Assembly: GCF_003065405.1 (NCBI RefSeq)
Contig: NZ_CP026947.1
Location: 1,054,001-1,118,000 of the forward strand
Source: Corynebacterium yudongzhengii
GTDB taxonomy: Bacteria > Actinomycetota > Actinomycetes > Mycobacteriales > Mycobacteriaceae
Length of the DNA: 64,000 nt
Direction of reading: 5' to 3'
The notes under the pieces are model-generated. The model was not told where the DNA came from, ran no database searches, and worked only from the letters and a program-made list of their open reading frames with translations. A program made the translations under genes and the position numbers. Numbering within the stretch: the first letter of the stretch is position 1; each line of letters begins with the position of its first letter. Below, one piece after another: positions 9,402 through 18,039 of this stretch.

Positions 9402-10665
9402 GATTTCCCCTTTCTTCGGGCCCTACCCGCGTAAACATGTGCCGGCGGCCGATAATTCCCGAGTGCTTAAGCCACGCCAGTGCGGTGACGCAGATGACGG
9501 TGATGAGCAGCGCCCAGCCAGCGGTGGCGATGAACGTGCCGATCCACCGGCCGGCCACCGGCGCGTAGTTGGTAGTGAAGCTCAGCGGGGCCAGCACGAG
9601 CACCAGCGCGATCCATGCCGGCATGCTATGCAGCGCGGAGACGCGCAGGAGGACGGTGAACATGAACGGGAAGAGCATGAGGGAGTAGTACTGCTGGCCC
9701 AGAGAGGACAGCAGGAACACGCCGGTGAGCAGCAGGGCGGAGGTGGTGGTGGCCCAGAGCAGCTCGTCGCTACGCCGCCACGGCAGCAGCGCCAGCGTAC
9801 CGACGCCGCACAGCACCGCCATCGCTCCCCACGCCAAGACGTAGAGCGGCGTGGGGAGATCGAAGTAGACCGCCAGCCCCGGCAGCGAGGCGTTGGCATA
9901 ATCCCGCGTGATCGAGAGATAAGGCATCACCTTATCGACATACGCCCACGCATCCGCCATCAGCGGCCACGCCAGGAGGTTCGTTACCACCGGCACCGCG
10001 ACGGCCGCACCGATGGTGCGCACATCCAGCCGGACCAGCGGCAAAAACAACAGCGGCAAGAACATGGGTTTGATGACGATCGCCACGCCCAGCAGCAGAC
10101 CCGCCACCCAGCGATAGCCCGCCAGCCACGTGAGCAGAAAGCCCACGAACACCAGCAGCAGGATGCCGTTGATGTTGGTGAAGATCAGCGTGTTGCGCAC
10201 CGCCTCGGTGGAAAAGGCCACAGCGATCGCGACCGGCAAGAGCGCGGAGCTCAACCGGTGGCCGAAGGCGCGCACCAAGGCGACGAGCGCGGCGACGATC
10301 GCCGCCGCGTTGACGATGATGAACACCATCCGCGATAGCGCGAAGTGCTCCGAGAGCCCCATCGGGGTTAGCAGGAGAGTGGCACCCGGGTTGTAGAGGT
10401 AGTGAGGGTCGACGTAGTGATAGACCTCGTCGTAGACCGGCGCGCCGTCGAGGAAGCGGCGCACGGCGCTATAGACCGTCGTGAAGTCGTCTGTGACTGC
10501 CCCATTGACCGCGAGCACGAACACCGTATACAGCACCAGCAGCACGGACAACGGCCAGGCGATGGCGTTGAGCAGGGCGTTTCCGTGAGTGCCGGTGCGG
10601 TCTTTAAGCCACGGTCCGCTCAGTGGCGCGCGGGCAGCGAAGAGACGATCGACAGGTGTATCCAC
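9394..10665 (-). CDS. aftC: Arabinofuranosyltransferase AftC-like, GT87 family
   Basis: A 423-aa polytopic membrane glycosyltransferase of the GT-C fold. About ten hydrophobic helices span residues 30-400. The acidic pair in VTDDFTTVY after the first helix fits the GT-C catalytic site that uses a polyprenyl-phosphate sugar donor. AftC adds alpha-1,3 arabinofuranose branches in arabinogalactan from decaprenylphosphoryl arabinose. The identification rests on the GT87-like sequence and on the conserved neighbourhood (RibD-like, AftC, MsrB, HemQ), which I recall from M. tuberculosis. A different GT87 mannosyltransferase is the main alternative. Confidence 0.75.
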   Translation of the reverse strand: MDTPVDRLFAARAPLSGPWLKDRTGTHGNALLNAIAWPLSVLLVLYTVFVLAVNGAVTDDFTTVYSAVRRFLDGAPVYDEVYHYVDPHYLYNPGATLLLTPMGLSEHFALSRMVFIIVNAAAIVAALVALVRAFGHRLSSALLPVAIAVAFSTEAVRNTLIFTNINGILLLVFVGFLLTWLAGYRWVAGLLLGVAIVIKPMFLPLLFLPLVRLDVRTIGAAVAVPVVTNLLAWPLMADAWAYVDKVMPYLSITRDYANASLPGLAVYFDLPTPLYVLAWGAMAVLCGVGTLALLPWRRSDELLWATTTSALLLTGVFLLSSLGQQYYSLMLFPFMFTVLLRVSALHSMPAWIALVLVLAPLSFTTNYAPVAGRWIGTFIATAGWALLITVICVTALAWLKHSGIIGRRHMFTRVGPEERGNHD

Positions 10666-10676
10666 ACTGGCTCACG

Positions 10677-11351
10677 CTAGTCGTTTAAGGCGCGCCGGTA
10701 GCGCAGAAACACGCACCCCGTTTCGGAGGAGGCCACGTTATCGAGGATGAGCTCGCTGTCGGGAAAACCGTCCTCGCCGAGGGTGTTCGCCGTCCAGCGT
10801 GGGGCCACGGTGATGTAGGCGACGTCGACAAGCTCCGCCCGCATGAACTGCGCGAAAAGCCCCGGGCCGCCTTCGAGCATGATCTTCTCGTAGCCCTGCT
10901 CTCTCAGTACCTGCAGGATCGCGTGCGGGCTTTCGGTGTTGCAGGCGAGGATGCGGGCGCCGGCCTCGAGAAGCGCTGCGGGGCGGTGCTCAGAAGAGGT
11001 CAGCAGCAGGGGAGCGGCCTCGGTGTCGGTGAAGAACTTCGCGGCCGGGTCGAGATCGAGCGAGTTCGTCGGCACGGCGATCGGGGGCACCGGCGCCTGC
11101 CCGCGGTCGATGCGGGCCTTTTGCTCCGCGGCAGAGACGACGGCGCCGGAGTAGTCCTCGTCCTTAACGGTCTGGGATCCGACGAGCACGCAATCGGCCC
11201 AGCTGCGGGCGTGGGCGAGGAGAGCGGCGTCGGTGTCGTCGCCGATGCCTGTCGACGAGCTACCAATAGCAAAGGCTCCGTTCGCGGTCATGGCATAGAT
11301 GGCGCGAACGGAGCCGTATCCGGCCTCGGTGGGTCCGAACAGAGTATTCAT
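10677..11351 (-). CDS. RibD C-terminal-like (pyrimidine / dihydrofolate) reductase family protein
   Basis: A 224-aa protein with the RibD C-terminal fold, an NADPH-binding reductase of the DHFR superfamily. Visible are AMTANGAFAIG, SWADCVLVGSQTVKDEDY, and the nucleotide-binding end MLEGGPGLFAQFM. The mycobacterial homologue beside aftC reduces the riboflavin pyrimidine intermediate or dihydrofolate in vitro; the true substrate here is open. The start ATG at 11351 directly abuts tRNA-Gly: its A is also the A of that tRNA's encoded CCA end. In-frame starts further upstream would lie inside the tRNA. It is followed by aftC with an 11-bp gap. Confidence 0.8.
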   Translation of the reverse strand: MNTLFGPTEAGYGSVRAIYAMTANGAFAIGSSSTGIGDDTDAALLAHARSWADCVLVGSQTVKDEDYSGAVVSAAEQKARIDRGQAPVPPIAVPTNSLDLDPAAKFFTDTEAAPLLLTSSEHRPAALLEAGARILACNTESPHAILQVLREQGYEKIMLEGGPGLFAQFMRAELVDVAYITVAPRWTANTLGEDGFPDSELILDNVASSETGCVFLRYRRALND

Positions 11352-11353
11352 GG

Positions 11354-11426
11354 AGCGGATGACGAGACTCGAACTCGCGACCCTCACCTTGGCAAGGTGA
11401 TGCGCTACCAACTGCGCTACATCCGC
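11354..11426 (-). tRNA. tRNA-Gly(GCC), copy 1
   Basis: A full cloverleaf of 73 nt, with acceptor GCGGATG/CATCCGC, D arm GCGC..GCGC, anticodon loop TTGCCAA (GCC) and T loop TTCGAGT. The CCA is genomically encoded at 11351-11353. Identical in sequence to the other two tRNA-Gly copies. Confidence 0.97.
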
Positions 11427-11454
11427 ATTCAGTCACCCACAGGTGGGTACTGAG

Positions 11455-11526
11455 TGCGCGATACTGGGATTGAACCAGTGACCTCTTCCGTGTCAGGGAA
11501 GCGCTCTCCCGCTGAGCTAATCGCGC
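11455..11526 (-). tRNA. tRNA-Val(GAC), copy 1
   Basis: A 72-nt cloverleaf with acceptor GCGCGAT/ATCGCGC, anticodon loop CTGACAC (GAC), T loop TTCAATC and discriminator A. CCA is not encoded. Confidence 0.97.
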
Positions 11527-11544
11527 GTAATACTGTTGTATTGG

Positions 11545-11615
11545 AGGTGGAAACGGGAATCGAACCCGTGTGCACGGTTTTGCAGACCGTTGCCTCACCA
11601 CTCGGCCATTCCACC
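11545..11615 (-). tRNA. tRNA-Cys(GCA)
   Basis: A 71-nt cloverleaf with acceptor GGTGGAA/TTCCACC, a three-pair D stem (GCC..GGC), anticodon loop CTGCAAA (GCA), T loop TTCGATT and discriminator U. CCA follows in the genome. It lies between the duplicated Gly-Val pairs. Confidence 0.97.
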
Positions 11616-11662
11616 GTGGCGATACCGCCTCTATTGGCGACCTTTCTGAAGAAAAGTACCAG

Positions 11663-11735
11663 AGCGGATGACGAGACTCGAACTCGCGACCCTCACCTTG
11701 GCAAGGTGATGCGCTACCAACTGCGCTACATCCGC
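11663..11735 (-). tRNA. tRNA-Gly(GCC), copy 2
   Basis: 73 nt, identical to copy 1 (anticodon loop TTGCCAA), but without an encoded CCA: the bases after the discriminator read CTG. Confidence 0.97.
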
Positions 11736-11763
11736 ATTCAGTCACCCACAGGTGGGTACTGAG

Positions 11764-11835
11764 TGCGCGATACTGGGATTGAACCAGTGACCTCTTCCGT
11801 GTCAGGGAAGCGCTCTCCCGCTGAGCTAATCGCGC
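11764..11835 (-). tRNA. tRNA-Val(GAC), copy 2
   Basis: 72 nt, identical to copy 1 (anticodon loop CTGACAC), in the second copy of the 175-bp repeat. Confidence 0.97.
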
Positions 11836-11869
11836 GGAAACAAATCCCCACCGACGTGGTGGAGATGAG

Positions 11870-11942
11870 AGCGGATGACGAGACTCGAACTCGCGACCCT
11901 CACCTTGGCAAGGTGATGCGCTACCAACTGCGCTACATCCGC
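11870..11942 (-). tRNA. tRNA-Gly(GCC), copy 3
   Basis: 73 nt, identical to copies 1 and 2. It is the first tRNA of the minus-strand cluster, nearest to its probable promoter. Confidence 0.97.
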
Positions 11943-11967
11943 ATCGCACTGCGTGGTGCGGAAACAA

Positions 11968-11997
11968 ACTTTAGCTAACTGCCACCGGCGTCACCAA
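11968..11997 (-). promoter_or_regulatory. Probable promoter of the minus-strand tRNA cluster
   Basis: Read on the minus strand, TTGGTG (11992-11997) and TAAAGT (11968-11973) are separated by 18 bp, about 25 bp before the first tRNA-Gly. This would drive all six tRNA genes and possibly read on into the RibD-like gene. Confidence 0.5.
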
Positions 11998-12095
11998 ATC
12001 AGGTGGCTGGAGTAGGTTTCTTGGCAGAACTCGCCTGCGGCGCGACCTGCTGATTAGGAGTCAGCGATGTCCGCGTGCTAAATTGCTTCGAGCAA

Positions 12096-12167
12096 GGTCC
12101 CATGGCTCAGTGGAAGAGCGTTCCGTTCACACCGGAAAGGTCGCTGGTTCGATCCCAGCTGGGACCA
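12096..12167 (+). tRNA. tRNA-Val(CAC)
   Basis: A 72-nt cloverleaf on the plus strand: acceptor GGTCCCA/TGGGACC, anticodon loop TTCACAC (CAC), T loop TTCGATC, discriminator A. It is divergent from the tRNA cluster and followed by a strong terminator. A TAAATT hexamer about 15 bp upstream may be its -10. Confidence 0.97.
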
Positions 12168-12174
12168 CGATCAC

Positions 12175-12200
12175 GCCGCAGGTTCGCCTGCGGCTTTTTT
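12175..12200 (+). terminator. Rho-independent terminator after tRNA-Val(CAC)
   Basis: The stem GCCGCAGG / CCTGCGGC with a TTCG tetraloop is followed by six T residues. Confidence 0.9.
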
Positions 12201-12338
12201 CGTGCTTGGTTTTATGAATTTTGAGTGTCCGGGAACTTTCTTAGAGATGGACACGACCAGTGGGGCGACCGTCGACGCCCACCGCGGGCGCTACGATGGA
12301 TGCACAGGTAGATCAACCATTCGGAGGATGAAACCGAC

Positions 12339-12932
12339 ATGACCTCAGCCCGGACCCCGCTGCGCGCGCTCGTCGCCACGGGCACCGCCGCCGCATTTGC
12401 TTTAGCTGCTCCGGTGGCTTTTACCCATGACGTCGTCGTGGGGGGAGACCCCGCGGACGGGGAGACCGTCGAGGAGTTCCCAGACTCCGTCACCTTGGAG
12501 TTCTCCGCCGTTCCTCGCGAGGGTTTCAACACCTTCGCCCTCTCGGAGGCAGACAGCGGGGAAGTCCTGCACACCGGCGAACCGGAGATCGACGGCCGCT
12601 TTTTGACCGTCGACCTGCCGGACGACCTCGACGCCGGCGCCGGCGAGTACCGCATCGGCTTCCAGATCACCTCCTCCGACGGCCACGCCACCCGCGGCGA
12701 AACCACGTTCGAGGTCGCCGGCGAGGCCGAGCCGGCCGCCGACAACGCGGACAACGCCGAGCCGGCCGCTGCGGAGGAGGAAGACTCCGTGCTGGCAGGC
12801 CCGGTGGGCATCCTCGTCGCGATCGCCGGCGTGTTGGCGCTCATCGCCGTGGTGGTGCTCGCCGTGCGCCGGGGCAAGGTCTCCCGCGAGCTCGACGAGC
12901 GCACCCAGCACGACGATCCCAATCAGCACTAA
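12339..12932 (+). CDS. CopC-domain copper-binding membrane-anchored protein
   Basis: A 197-aa exported protein. After a signal peptide (about 1-29) the mature chain probably begins with His30 (HDVVV). Together with Asp114 and His116 in SSDGHATRG, this His makes the Cu(II) brace of the CopC/YobA family. An acidic, Ala-rich linker (about 132-150) leads to a C-terminal membrane helix (GILVAIAGVLALIAVVVLAV) and a charged cytoplasmic tail. It is the first gene of an operon with a PCuAC lipoprotein and a DyP peroxidase, so it likely handles extracytoplasmic copper. Confidence 0.9.
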   Translation: MTSARTPLRALVATGTAAAFALAAPVAFTHDVVVGGDPADGETVEEFPDSVTLEFSAVPREGFNTFALSEADSGEVLHTGEPEIDGRFLTVDLPDDLDAGAGEYRIGFQITSSDGHATRGETTFEVAGEAEPAADNADNAEPAAAEEEDSVLAGPVGILVAIAGVLALIAVVVLAVRRGKVSRELDERTQHDDPNQH

Positions 12933-12950
12933 AGAGAAAGACCCTTCACC

Positions 12951-13484
12951 ATGAAGAACCTGAAGACCCTCGTTTCTGTCGTCGTTGCCGGTAGCCTGCT
13001 CGTTGCGTGCTCCCCGCAGAACGAGAATCCGGCCCCGGACAACCAGGAGGTCGACCCGGACGTGGAGGCCTCCGCCGACGGCCTCGAGTTCACCGACGCC
13101 GTCGTGCGCGAGAAGGGCGCCGATCAGGAGATGACCGGCATCTTCGGCGAATTGGTCAACAACTCCGAAGAGGACGTGACCATCGAGGGCTTCACCACGA
13201 GCCTGGGCGACGCCCACTACGAGATCCACGAGGTGGTCGACGGCACCATGCAAAAGATGTCGGAGCCGCTGGTGATTGCCGCCGGCGAGACCCGCACCCT
13301 GCAGCCGGGCGGCGATCACTTCATGATCATGGGCTACCCCGAGGAGATCCCGGCGGGCGAGACCATCGATCTGACCATCGAGTTGGCCGAGGGCGATGAC
13401 GTCGAGGTCAAGGACATCCCGGTGCGCACCATGGGCGCCGGCGATGAGTCCTACGGAGAAGACGGCCACCTGATGGGGCACTAG
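12951..13484 (+). CDS. PCuAC-domain copper chaperone lipoprotein
   Basis: A 177-aa lipoprotein with the lipobox LLVAC (Cys20), so it is anchored on the outer face of the cytoplasmic membrane. The PCu(A)C domain shows its Met/His copper ligands in GTMQKM and in GGDHFMIMGY. Such proteins deliver Cu(I) to the CuA site of cytochrome oxidase or buffer periplasmic copper. A low-complexity Asp/Glu/Pro linker follows the lipid anchor. The next start codon is two bases beyond its stop, so it is coupled to the DyP gene. Confidence 0.9.
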   Translation: MKNLKTLVSVVVAGSLLVACSPQNENPAPDNQEVDPDVEASADGLEFTDAVVREKGADQEMTGIFGELVNNSEEDVTIEGFTTSLGDAHYEIHEVVDGTMQKMSEPLVIAAGETRTLQPGGDHFMIMGYPEEIPAGETIDLTIELAEGDDVEVKDIPVRTMGAGDESYGEDGHLMGH

Positions 13485-13486
13485 CC

Positions 13487-14713
13487 ATGTCTGAAGTCAG
13501 TCGGCGCGGTTTCCTCGTCGCCGGAGGCACGGTCGCGGCGTCGGCGGCTCTGATCGCCCGCGGTGGCCAGGCCCCGGCGCAGGCGGCGGCGATGCGTCGT
13601 GACGCCGAAGAGTTCGACGAACACAGCTACCTTGCCGAGTACACGGTGTCTTTCGACGGCGCGCACCAGGCCGGTATCTCCACTCCGCACCAGGCGCACC
13701 TCAACCTCGTGGGCTTCGACTTTCACGCCGGTGCAAGTCGCGAGGACGTACAACGCCTGCTCAAGCTGTGGACCTCGGATGCCCGCGCGCTGTGTCAGGG
13801 GGAGACCCCGCCGGGCAGCCTGGAACCGGAGATGTCGGCAAGCCCCGCCAACCTCACCATCACCTGCGGCATCGGACCGCGTGTCTTCGAGATCATCGGG
13901 GAAAAGCGCCCCGGCTTTCTCGACCCGATCCCGGCCTTCGAGCTCGATGAGCTGGAGGAAAACTGGGGGCAGACCGATCTGGTGCTGCAGATCTGCGGAG
14001 ACGATCCCACGACGGTGAGCCACGCCACCCGGCATATGGTTCGCAGCTCTAAGACGTATGTGTCCACTGGCTGGATGCAGCAGGGCTTCCTCAATGCCCA
14101 CGGCACCTCCGGGGAGAGTCCGACCCCGCGCAACTTGTTCGGCCAGCTCGACGGCTCGGTCAACCCGCGCGGCGTCGAGGATTTCGCCGAGCAGGTCTGG
14201 ATCGACGACGGCCCCGACTGGGCTCGGGATTCCACCGTCATGGTGGTCCGCCGCATCCGGATGAACTTGGATACCTGGGAGGAGCTGGACCGGGCGTCTC
14301 GCGAGAACGCGGTCGGCCGGCGTCTCGACGACGGCGCCCCGCTCAGCGGCGGCGGCGAGTTCGATGACATCGACCTCCACGCCACAGACGACTACGGCCT
14401 GCCGGTCATCGACCGCAACAGCCACGCCGCCCGCGCCCACCCGCCGGCAGGCCACCCCGAGCAGCGCCTTCTGCGCCGGTCCTATAACTACGACCTGCCC
14501 CCGGTGCCTGGCGACCAGCTCTCCAACTCCGGGCTGGTGTTCATCTGTTTCCAGAAGGACCCGCACGAGCAGTTCGTGCCCATCCAAAAGCGTCTCGACG
14601 AGCGTGATCTCCTCAACGAGTGGATCACGCATATCGGCTCGGCCGCGTATTGGATCCCGCCGGGCGTGGGTAGGGATCGGGATGCCTATTGGGCGCAGTC
14701 GCTGCTGGAGTAG
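13487..14713 (+). CDS. Tat-exported DyP-type heme peroxidase
   Basis: A 408-aa dye-decolourising peroxidase. The N-terminus [10 protein letters not shown] is a twin-arginine signal ending in AQAAA near residue 35, so the enzyme is folded with heme before export. [12 protein letters not shown] carries the family GxxDG motif with the catalytic Asp, and HAARAHP fits the region that supplies the proximal heme ligand. As I recall, a DyP (DtpA) works with a PCuAC-type chaperone in oxidase maturation in Streptomyces lividans, and the same pairing is seen here. An EfeB-like role in heme or iron is the alternative. Confidence 0.88.
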   Translation: MSEVSRRGFLVAGGTVAASAALIARGGQAPAQAAAMRRDAEEFDEHSYLAEYTVSFDGAHQAGISTPHQAHLNLVGFDFHAGASREDVQRLLKLWTSDARALCQGETPPGSLEPEMSASPANLTITCGIGPRVFEIIGEKRPGFLDPIPAFELDELEENWGQTDLVLQICGDDPTTVSHATRHMVRSSKTYVSTGWMQQGFLNAHGTSGESPTPRNLFGQLDGSVNPRGVEDFAEQVWIDDGPDWARDSTVMVVRRIRMNLDTWEELDRASRENAVGRRLDDGAPLSGGGEFDDIDLHATDDYGLPVIDRNSHAARAHPPAGHPEQRLLRRSYNYDLPPVPGDQLSNSGLVFICFQKDPHEQFVPIQKRLDERDLLNEWITHIGSAAYWIPPGVGRDRDAYWAQSLLE

Positions 14714-14784
14714 CCCGCCTCCTGCATTTCGTGACTAGCGCGCTACGATATGAAAACGCCATTTCTATGCAAGAAGGAGCGCCG

Positions 14785-16830
14785 ATGACCACCGTCGAAA
14801 AGAGCGACGTCCCCCAGGAGATTTTCGCCCCGGAGCCTTTTTTGGTCACTGCGGGCACTCCGGTGGGCGCCGCGATGCGGGAATTCGATCTTCCGCGCAA
14901 GGGCCCGGACGCCATCGTGTGCGTGAAAGACGCGCAGGGTCAGCTGCGCGATCTCGCGCACGTGCCGGATACCGACGGTGAGTTCACCCCCATCCCGGCC
15001 TCCACCGAGGAGGGCCGCGGCGTGATCCGGCACTCGTGTGCCCACGTCCTAGCCCAGGCGGTGCAGAAGGAGTTCCCGGGCACGAAGCTGGGCATCGGCC
15101 CCGCCATTGACAACGGCTTCTACTACGACTTCCAGGTCGACGAGCCCTTCACCCCGGAGGATCTGAAGAAGCTCGAGAAGACGATGAAGAAGATCATCAA
15201 GTCGGGCCAGAAGTTCGTCCGCGGCGTCTATGCCTCGACCGAGGAGGCGGCGCAGGATCTTCGCGACGAGCCTTTCAAGCTCGAGCTCGTGGAGGACAAG
15301 GGCAACGTCGACCCGTCGTCCGACGAGGCCACCGAGGTCGGCCAGGGCGAGCTGACCTATTACGCCAACGTCAACCCGCGCACCGAGGAGACCGAGTGGC
15401 ACGATCTGTGCCGCGGCCCCCACGTCCCGACTACCCGCTACATCCCGGCGTTCAGCCTCACTCGCTCCTCGGCCGCGTATTGGCGCGGCGATCAGAAAAA
15501 CGCCGGCCTGCAGCGCATCTACGGCACCGCTTGGGAGTCGAAGGAGAAGCTCGCCGAGTACGAGCACATGGTCGCCGAGGCCGAAAAGCGTGACCACCGG
15601 CGCCTGGGCAACCAGCTGGACCTGTTCTCCTTCCCGGATGAGATCGGCTCTGGCTTCCCGGTCTTCCACCCGGATGGCGGCATCATCCGCTTGGAGATGG
15701 AGGAGCACTCGCGGCGTCGACACCTAGAGGCCGGCTACTCCTTCGTCAACACCCCGCACATCACCAAGGGCGAGCTGTTCCAGAAGTCGGGCCACCTCGA
15801 CTGGTATGCGGACGGCATGTTCCCGGCGATGCAGCTCGACGGCGAGACTGATTACTACGCCAAGCCGATGAACTGCCCGATGCACAACCTGATCTATGCC
15901 TCCCGCGGCCGCTCCTACCGCGAGCTTCCGCTGCGGCTCTTCGAGTTCGGTACGGTCTACCGTTACGAGAAGTCAGGCGTGGTGCACGGACTGACCCGCG
16001 CCCGCGGATTTACGCAGGATGACGCCCACATCTACTGCACCGAAGACCAGCTCGAAGACGAGCTGACCAGCGTGCTCGAGTTCATCCTGTCGCTGCTCAA
16101 GGACTACGGCCTGGATGACTTCTACCTAGAGCTGTCCACCAAGAACCCGGAGAAGTACATCGGCGACGACGACGTCTGGGAGCGCTCCACCGAGATCCTG
16201 CGCTCGGTGGCAGAGCGCTCCGGGTTGGAGCTGGTGCCGGACCCGGCGGGCGCGGCGTTCTACGGCCCGAAGATCTCGGTGCAGGCCCGCGACGCGATCG
16301 GGCGTACCTGGCAGATGTCCACAGTGCAGCTGGACTTCAACCTGCCCGAGCGCTTCGATCTGGAGTACACCGCCTCCGACGGCAGCCGGCGCCGCCCGAT
16401 CATGATTCACCGCGCACTGTTCGGTTCCATCGAGCGTTTCTTCGGCGTGCTGGTGGAGCACTATGCCGGCGCGTTCCCGGCCTGGCTGGCTCCGCACCAG
16501 GTCATGGGCATTCCGGTGGCCGACGAGTTCATCCCACACTTGGAGAAGGTCGCCCAAAAGCTGCGGAAGAAGGGTATCCGCGCCGAGGTGGATACCTCCG
16601 ATGACCGAATGCAGAAGAAGATCCGCAACCACACCACCAACAAGATCCCGTTCATGCTGGTGGCCGGCGAGCGCGACGTCACCGCCGACGCCGTGAGCTT
16701 CCGCTTCCTCGACGGCTCCCAGATCAACGGCGTGCCGGTGGCCGAGGCGATCGAGCTGATCACCAACTGGGTCACCGACCGCGTCAACGCACAACCGAAC
16801 GAGGAAGCCTTTGCGCAGCGAAGAAAATAG
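14785..16830 (+). CDS. thrS: Threonyl-tRNA synthetase
   Basis: A 681-aa class II synthetase. Domains in order: N-terminal TGS-like region (to about 75), the editing domain with [11 protein letters not shown] near 105, the catalytic core with motif 1, motif 2 ([15 protein letters not shown]) and motif 3, and the C-terminal anticodon-binding domain ([10 protein letters not shown] onward). The zinc ligands sit in MNCPMHN. I chose ATG 14785 (preceded by AGAAGGAGC) over the in-frame ATG at 14767. It heads an operon reaching pimA. Confidence 0.97.
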   Translation: MTTVEKSDVPQEIFAPEPFLVTAGTPVGAAMREFDLPRKGPDAIVCVKDAQGQLRDLAHVPDTDGEFTPIPASTEEGRGVIRHSCAHVLAQAVQKEFPGTKLGIGPAIDNGFYYDFQVDEPFTPEDLKKLEKTMKKIIKSGQKFVRGVYASTEEAAQDLRDEPFKLELVEDKGNVDPSSDEATEVGQGELTYYANVNPRTEETEWHDLCRGPHVPTTRYIPAFSLTRSSAAYWRGDQKNAGLQRIYGTAWESKEKLAEYEHMVAEAEKRDHRRLGNQLDLFSFPDEIGSGFPVFHPDGGIIRLEMEEHSRRRHLEAGYSFVNTPHITKGELFQKSGHLDWYADGMFPAMQLDGETDYYAKPMNCPMHNLIYASRGRSYRELPLRLFEFGTVYRYEKSGVVHGLTRARGFTQDDAHIYCTEDQLEDELTSVLEFILSLLKDYGLDDFYLELSTKNPEKYIGDDDVWERSTEILRSVAERSGLELVPDPAGAAFYGPKISVQARDAIGRTWQMSTVQLDFNLPERFDLEYTASDGSRRRPIMIHRALFGSIERFFGVLVEHYAGAFPAWLAPHQVMGIPVADEFIPHLEKVAQKLRKKGIRAEVDTSDDRMQKKIRNHTTNKIPFMLVAGERDVTADAVSFRFLDGSQINGVPVAEAIELITNWVTDRVNAQPNEEAFAQRRK

Positions 16831-17392
16831 CCACCAGTACGTCGACACCGGTATCGGCACCCCGGACCGGCTGGCCCGGTTGTGGGCGCCGTATCGGGCG
16901 TCGTATCTGACGAAGCAGCCGTCGACAAGCGAGAACAAGCCGCGCGATCCTTTCGTCGCAGCCCCGCAGAAGTCGGACGAGGAGGCGCTCATCATCGCCC
17001 GCGGCGAGAGCGTCTATGCCTTGTTGAACCTGTATCCGTATAACGCGGGACACCTCATGGTGGTGCCCTATCGCAAGACGGCGGAGCTGGAAGATCTCAC
17101 GGAGGCGGAGTCGACGGAGCTCATGGCTTTCGCCCAGAAGGCGGTGCGCGTTATCAAGCGCGTCTCCCACCCGGAGGCGATCAACGTAGGCTTTAACCTG
17201 GGGCGTGCCTCGGGCGGCTCGATCGGCGATCATCTGCACATGCACGTCGTGCCGCGCTGGCAGGGTGATTCGAACTTCATGACCGTTCTGGACAACACGA
17301 AGGTGCTGCCCATGTTACTGTCCGATACCCGCCGCCTGCTCGCCGAAGAGTGGGCCACGCTCGACGCCGAGGACGGTGCCGAGCGTGCTTAG
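16811..17392 (+). CDS. HIT-family nucleotide phosphorylase/hydrolase
   Basis: A 193-aa histidine-triad protein with the HLHMHVV triad near residue 138, which acts on the alpha-phosphate of dinucleoside polyphosphates such as Ap4A. The mycobacterial homologue in the same place is an Ap4A phosphorylase. The start is a TTG inside the last 20 bases of thrS, preceded by GAGGAAG. It overlaps the pgsA start by 17 bp. Confidence 0.88.
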   Translation: MRSEENSHQYVDTGIGTPDRLARLWAPYRASYLTKQPSTSENKPRDPFVAAPQKSDEEALIIARGESVYALLNLYPYNAGHLMVVPYRKTAELEDLTEAESTELMAFAQKAVRVIKRVSHPEAINVGFNLGRASGGSIGDHLHMHVVPRWQGDSNFMTVLDNTKVLPMLLSDTRRLLAEEWATLDAEDGAERA

Positions 17393-18032
17393 CGTGCACG
17401 GACGCAAGACCGCGAGCGTCGTCATCGAACCGGTGGCGCGCAAGCTCTTGGACGCAGGCCTCACCCCGAATGCGGTCACGCTAGTCGGCACGATCATCCC
17501 GGTGATCACCGCGCTGGTGCTCATCCCGCTCGATCTTCTCGTGCCGGCCGCGCTGATCATCGGCCTGATCTCCGCCCTCGATATGGTCGACGGCACCATG
17601 GCCCGCCTCAGCGGGGGAGGCACGCGCTTCGGCGCGACTTTCGACGCCTCGTGCGACCGCATCACCGACGGCGCCATCTTCGCCGCGATCACGTGGTGGC
17701 TCGTCTATGTCCACGACGCGCACCAGGCCGTCGTCGCCGCCTCCTTCGGGGTGCTGGTGGCCTCGCAGGTCATCAGCTACATCAAGGCGCGCGGCGAGGC
17801 CTCGCGGCTGCGGATGGTCGGCGGGCTCATCGAGCGCCCCGAGCGGCTCATCATCGGCCTAGTTGGCCTCGGCCTGCAGGGCTTCGGCGTGCCCTATGCG
17901 CTGGAGATCGCGATCTGGGTGCTGTTGATCGGTTCCGTGTTCACCGTGGGCCAGCGCTTCCATATGGCCTTGACCTCGCCGAATGGGCGGGAGAGGATTG
18001 CGCCGCCCGTCGAGACGCGAGCGCAACGTTAG
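17376..18032 (+). CDS. pgsA: Phosphatidylinositol-phosphate synthase (CDP-alcohol phosphotransferase)
   Basis: A 218-aa integral membrane enzyme with the complete CDP-alcohol phosphotransferase signature: DMVDGTMAR, then FGATFDASCD. It joins CDP-diacylglycerol with inositol-phosphate to make phosphatidylinositol phosphate, the precursor of PIMs, lipomannan and lipoarabinomannan. About six hydrophobic helices are present. Its position before the PIM acyltransferase and pimA fixes the assignment over cardiolipin or PG synthases. GTG codons at 17376, 17385 and 17394 are all possible starts. Confidence 0.9.
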   Translation: MPSVLSVHGRKTASVVIEPVARKLLDAGLTPNAVTLVGTIIPVITALVLIPLDLLVPAALIIGLISALDMVDGTMARLSGGGTRFGATFDASCDRITDGAIFAAITWWLVYVHDAHQAVVAASFGVLVASQVISYIKARGEASRLRMVGGLIERPERLIIGLVGLGLQGFGVPYALEIAIWVLLIGSVFTVGQRFHMALTSPNGRERIAPPVETRAQR

Positions 18033-18039
18033 GAAGGCC

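Larger units (their letters stand above)
11353..11527 (-). repeat. 175-bp direct repeat, copy 1 (tRNA-Gly + tRNA-Val)
   Basis: This block is base-for-base identical to 11662-11836, including the 28-bp spacer between the two tRNA genes, which contains a small ACCCAC/GTGGGT hairpin. The repeat period is 309 bp, and tRNA-Cys lies between the copies. Confidence 0.95.
11662..11836 (-). repeat. 175-bp direct repeat, copy 2 (tRNA-Gly + tRNA-Val)
   Basis: Second copy of the identical block at 11353-11527. The bases outside the block differ at once on both sides, so the duplication has sharp edges. Confidence 0.95.

Noticed and set aside
9124..10338. A 404-codon plus-strand frame opposite msrB and aftC
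   Set aside because: It is composed of Arg, Gln and His-rich shadow sequence with no motif.
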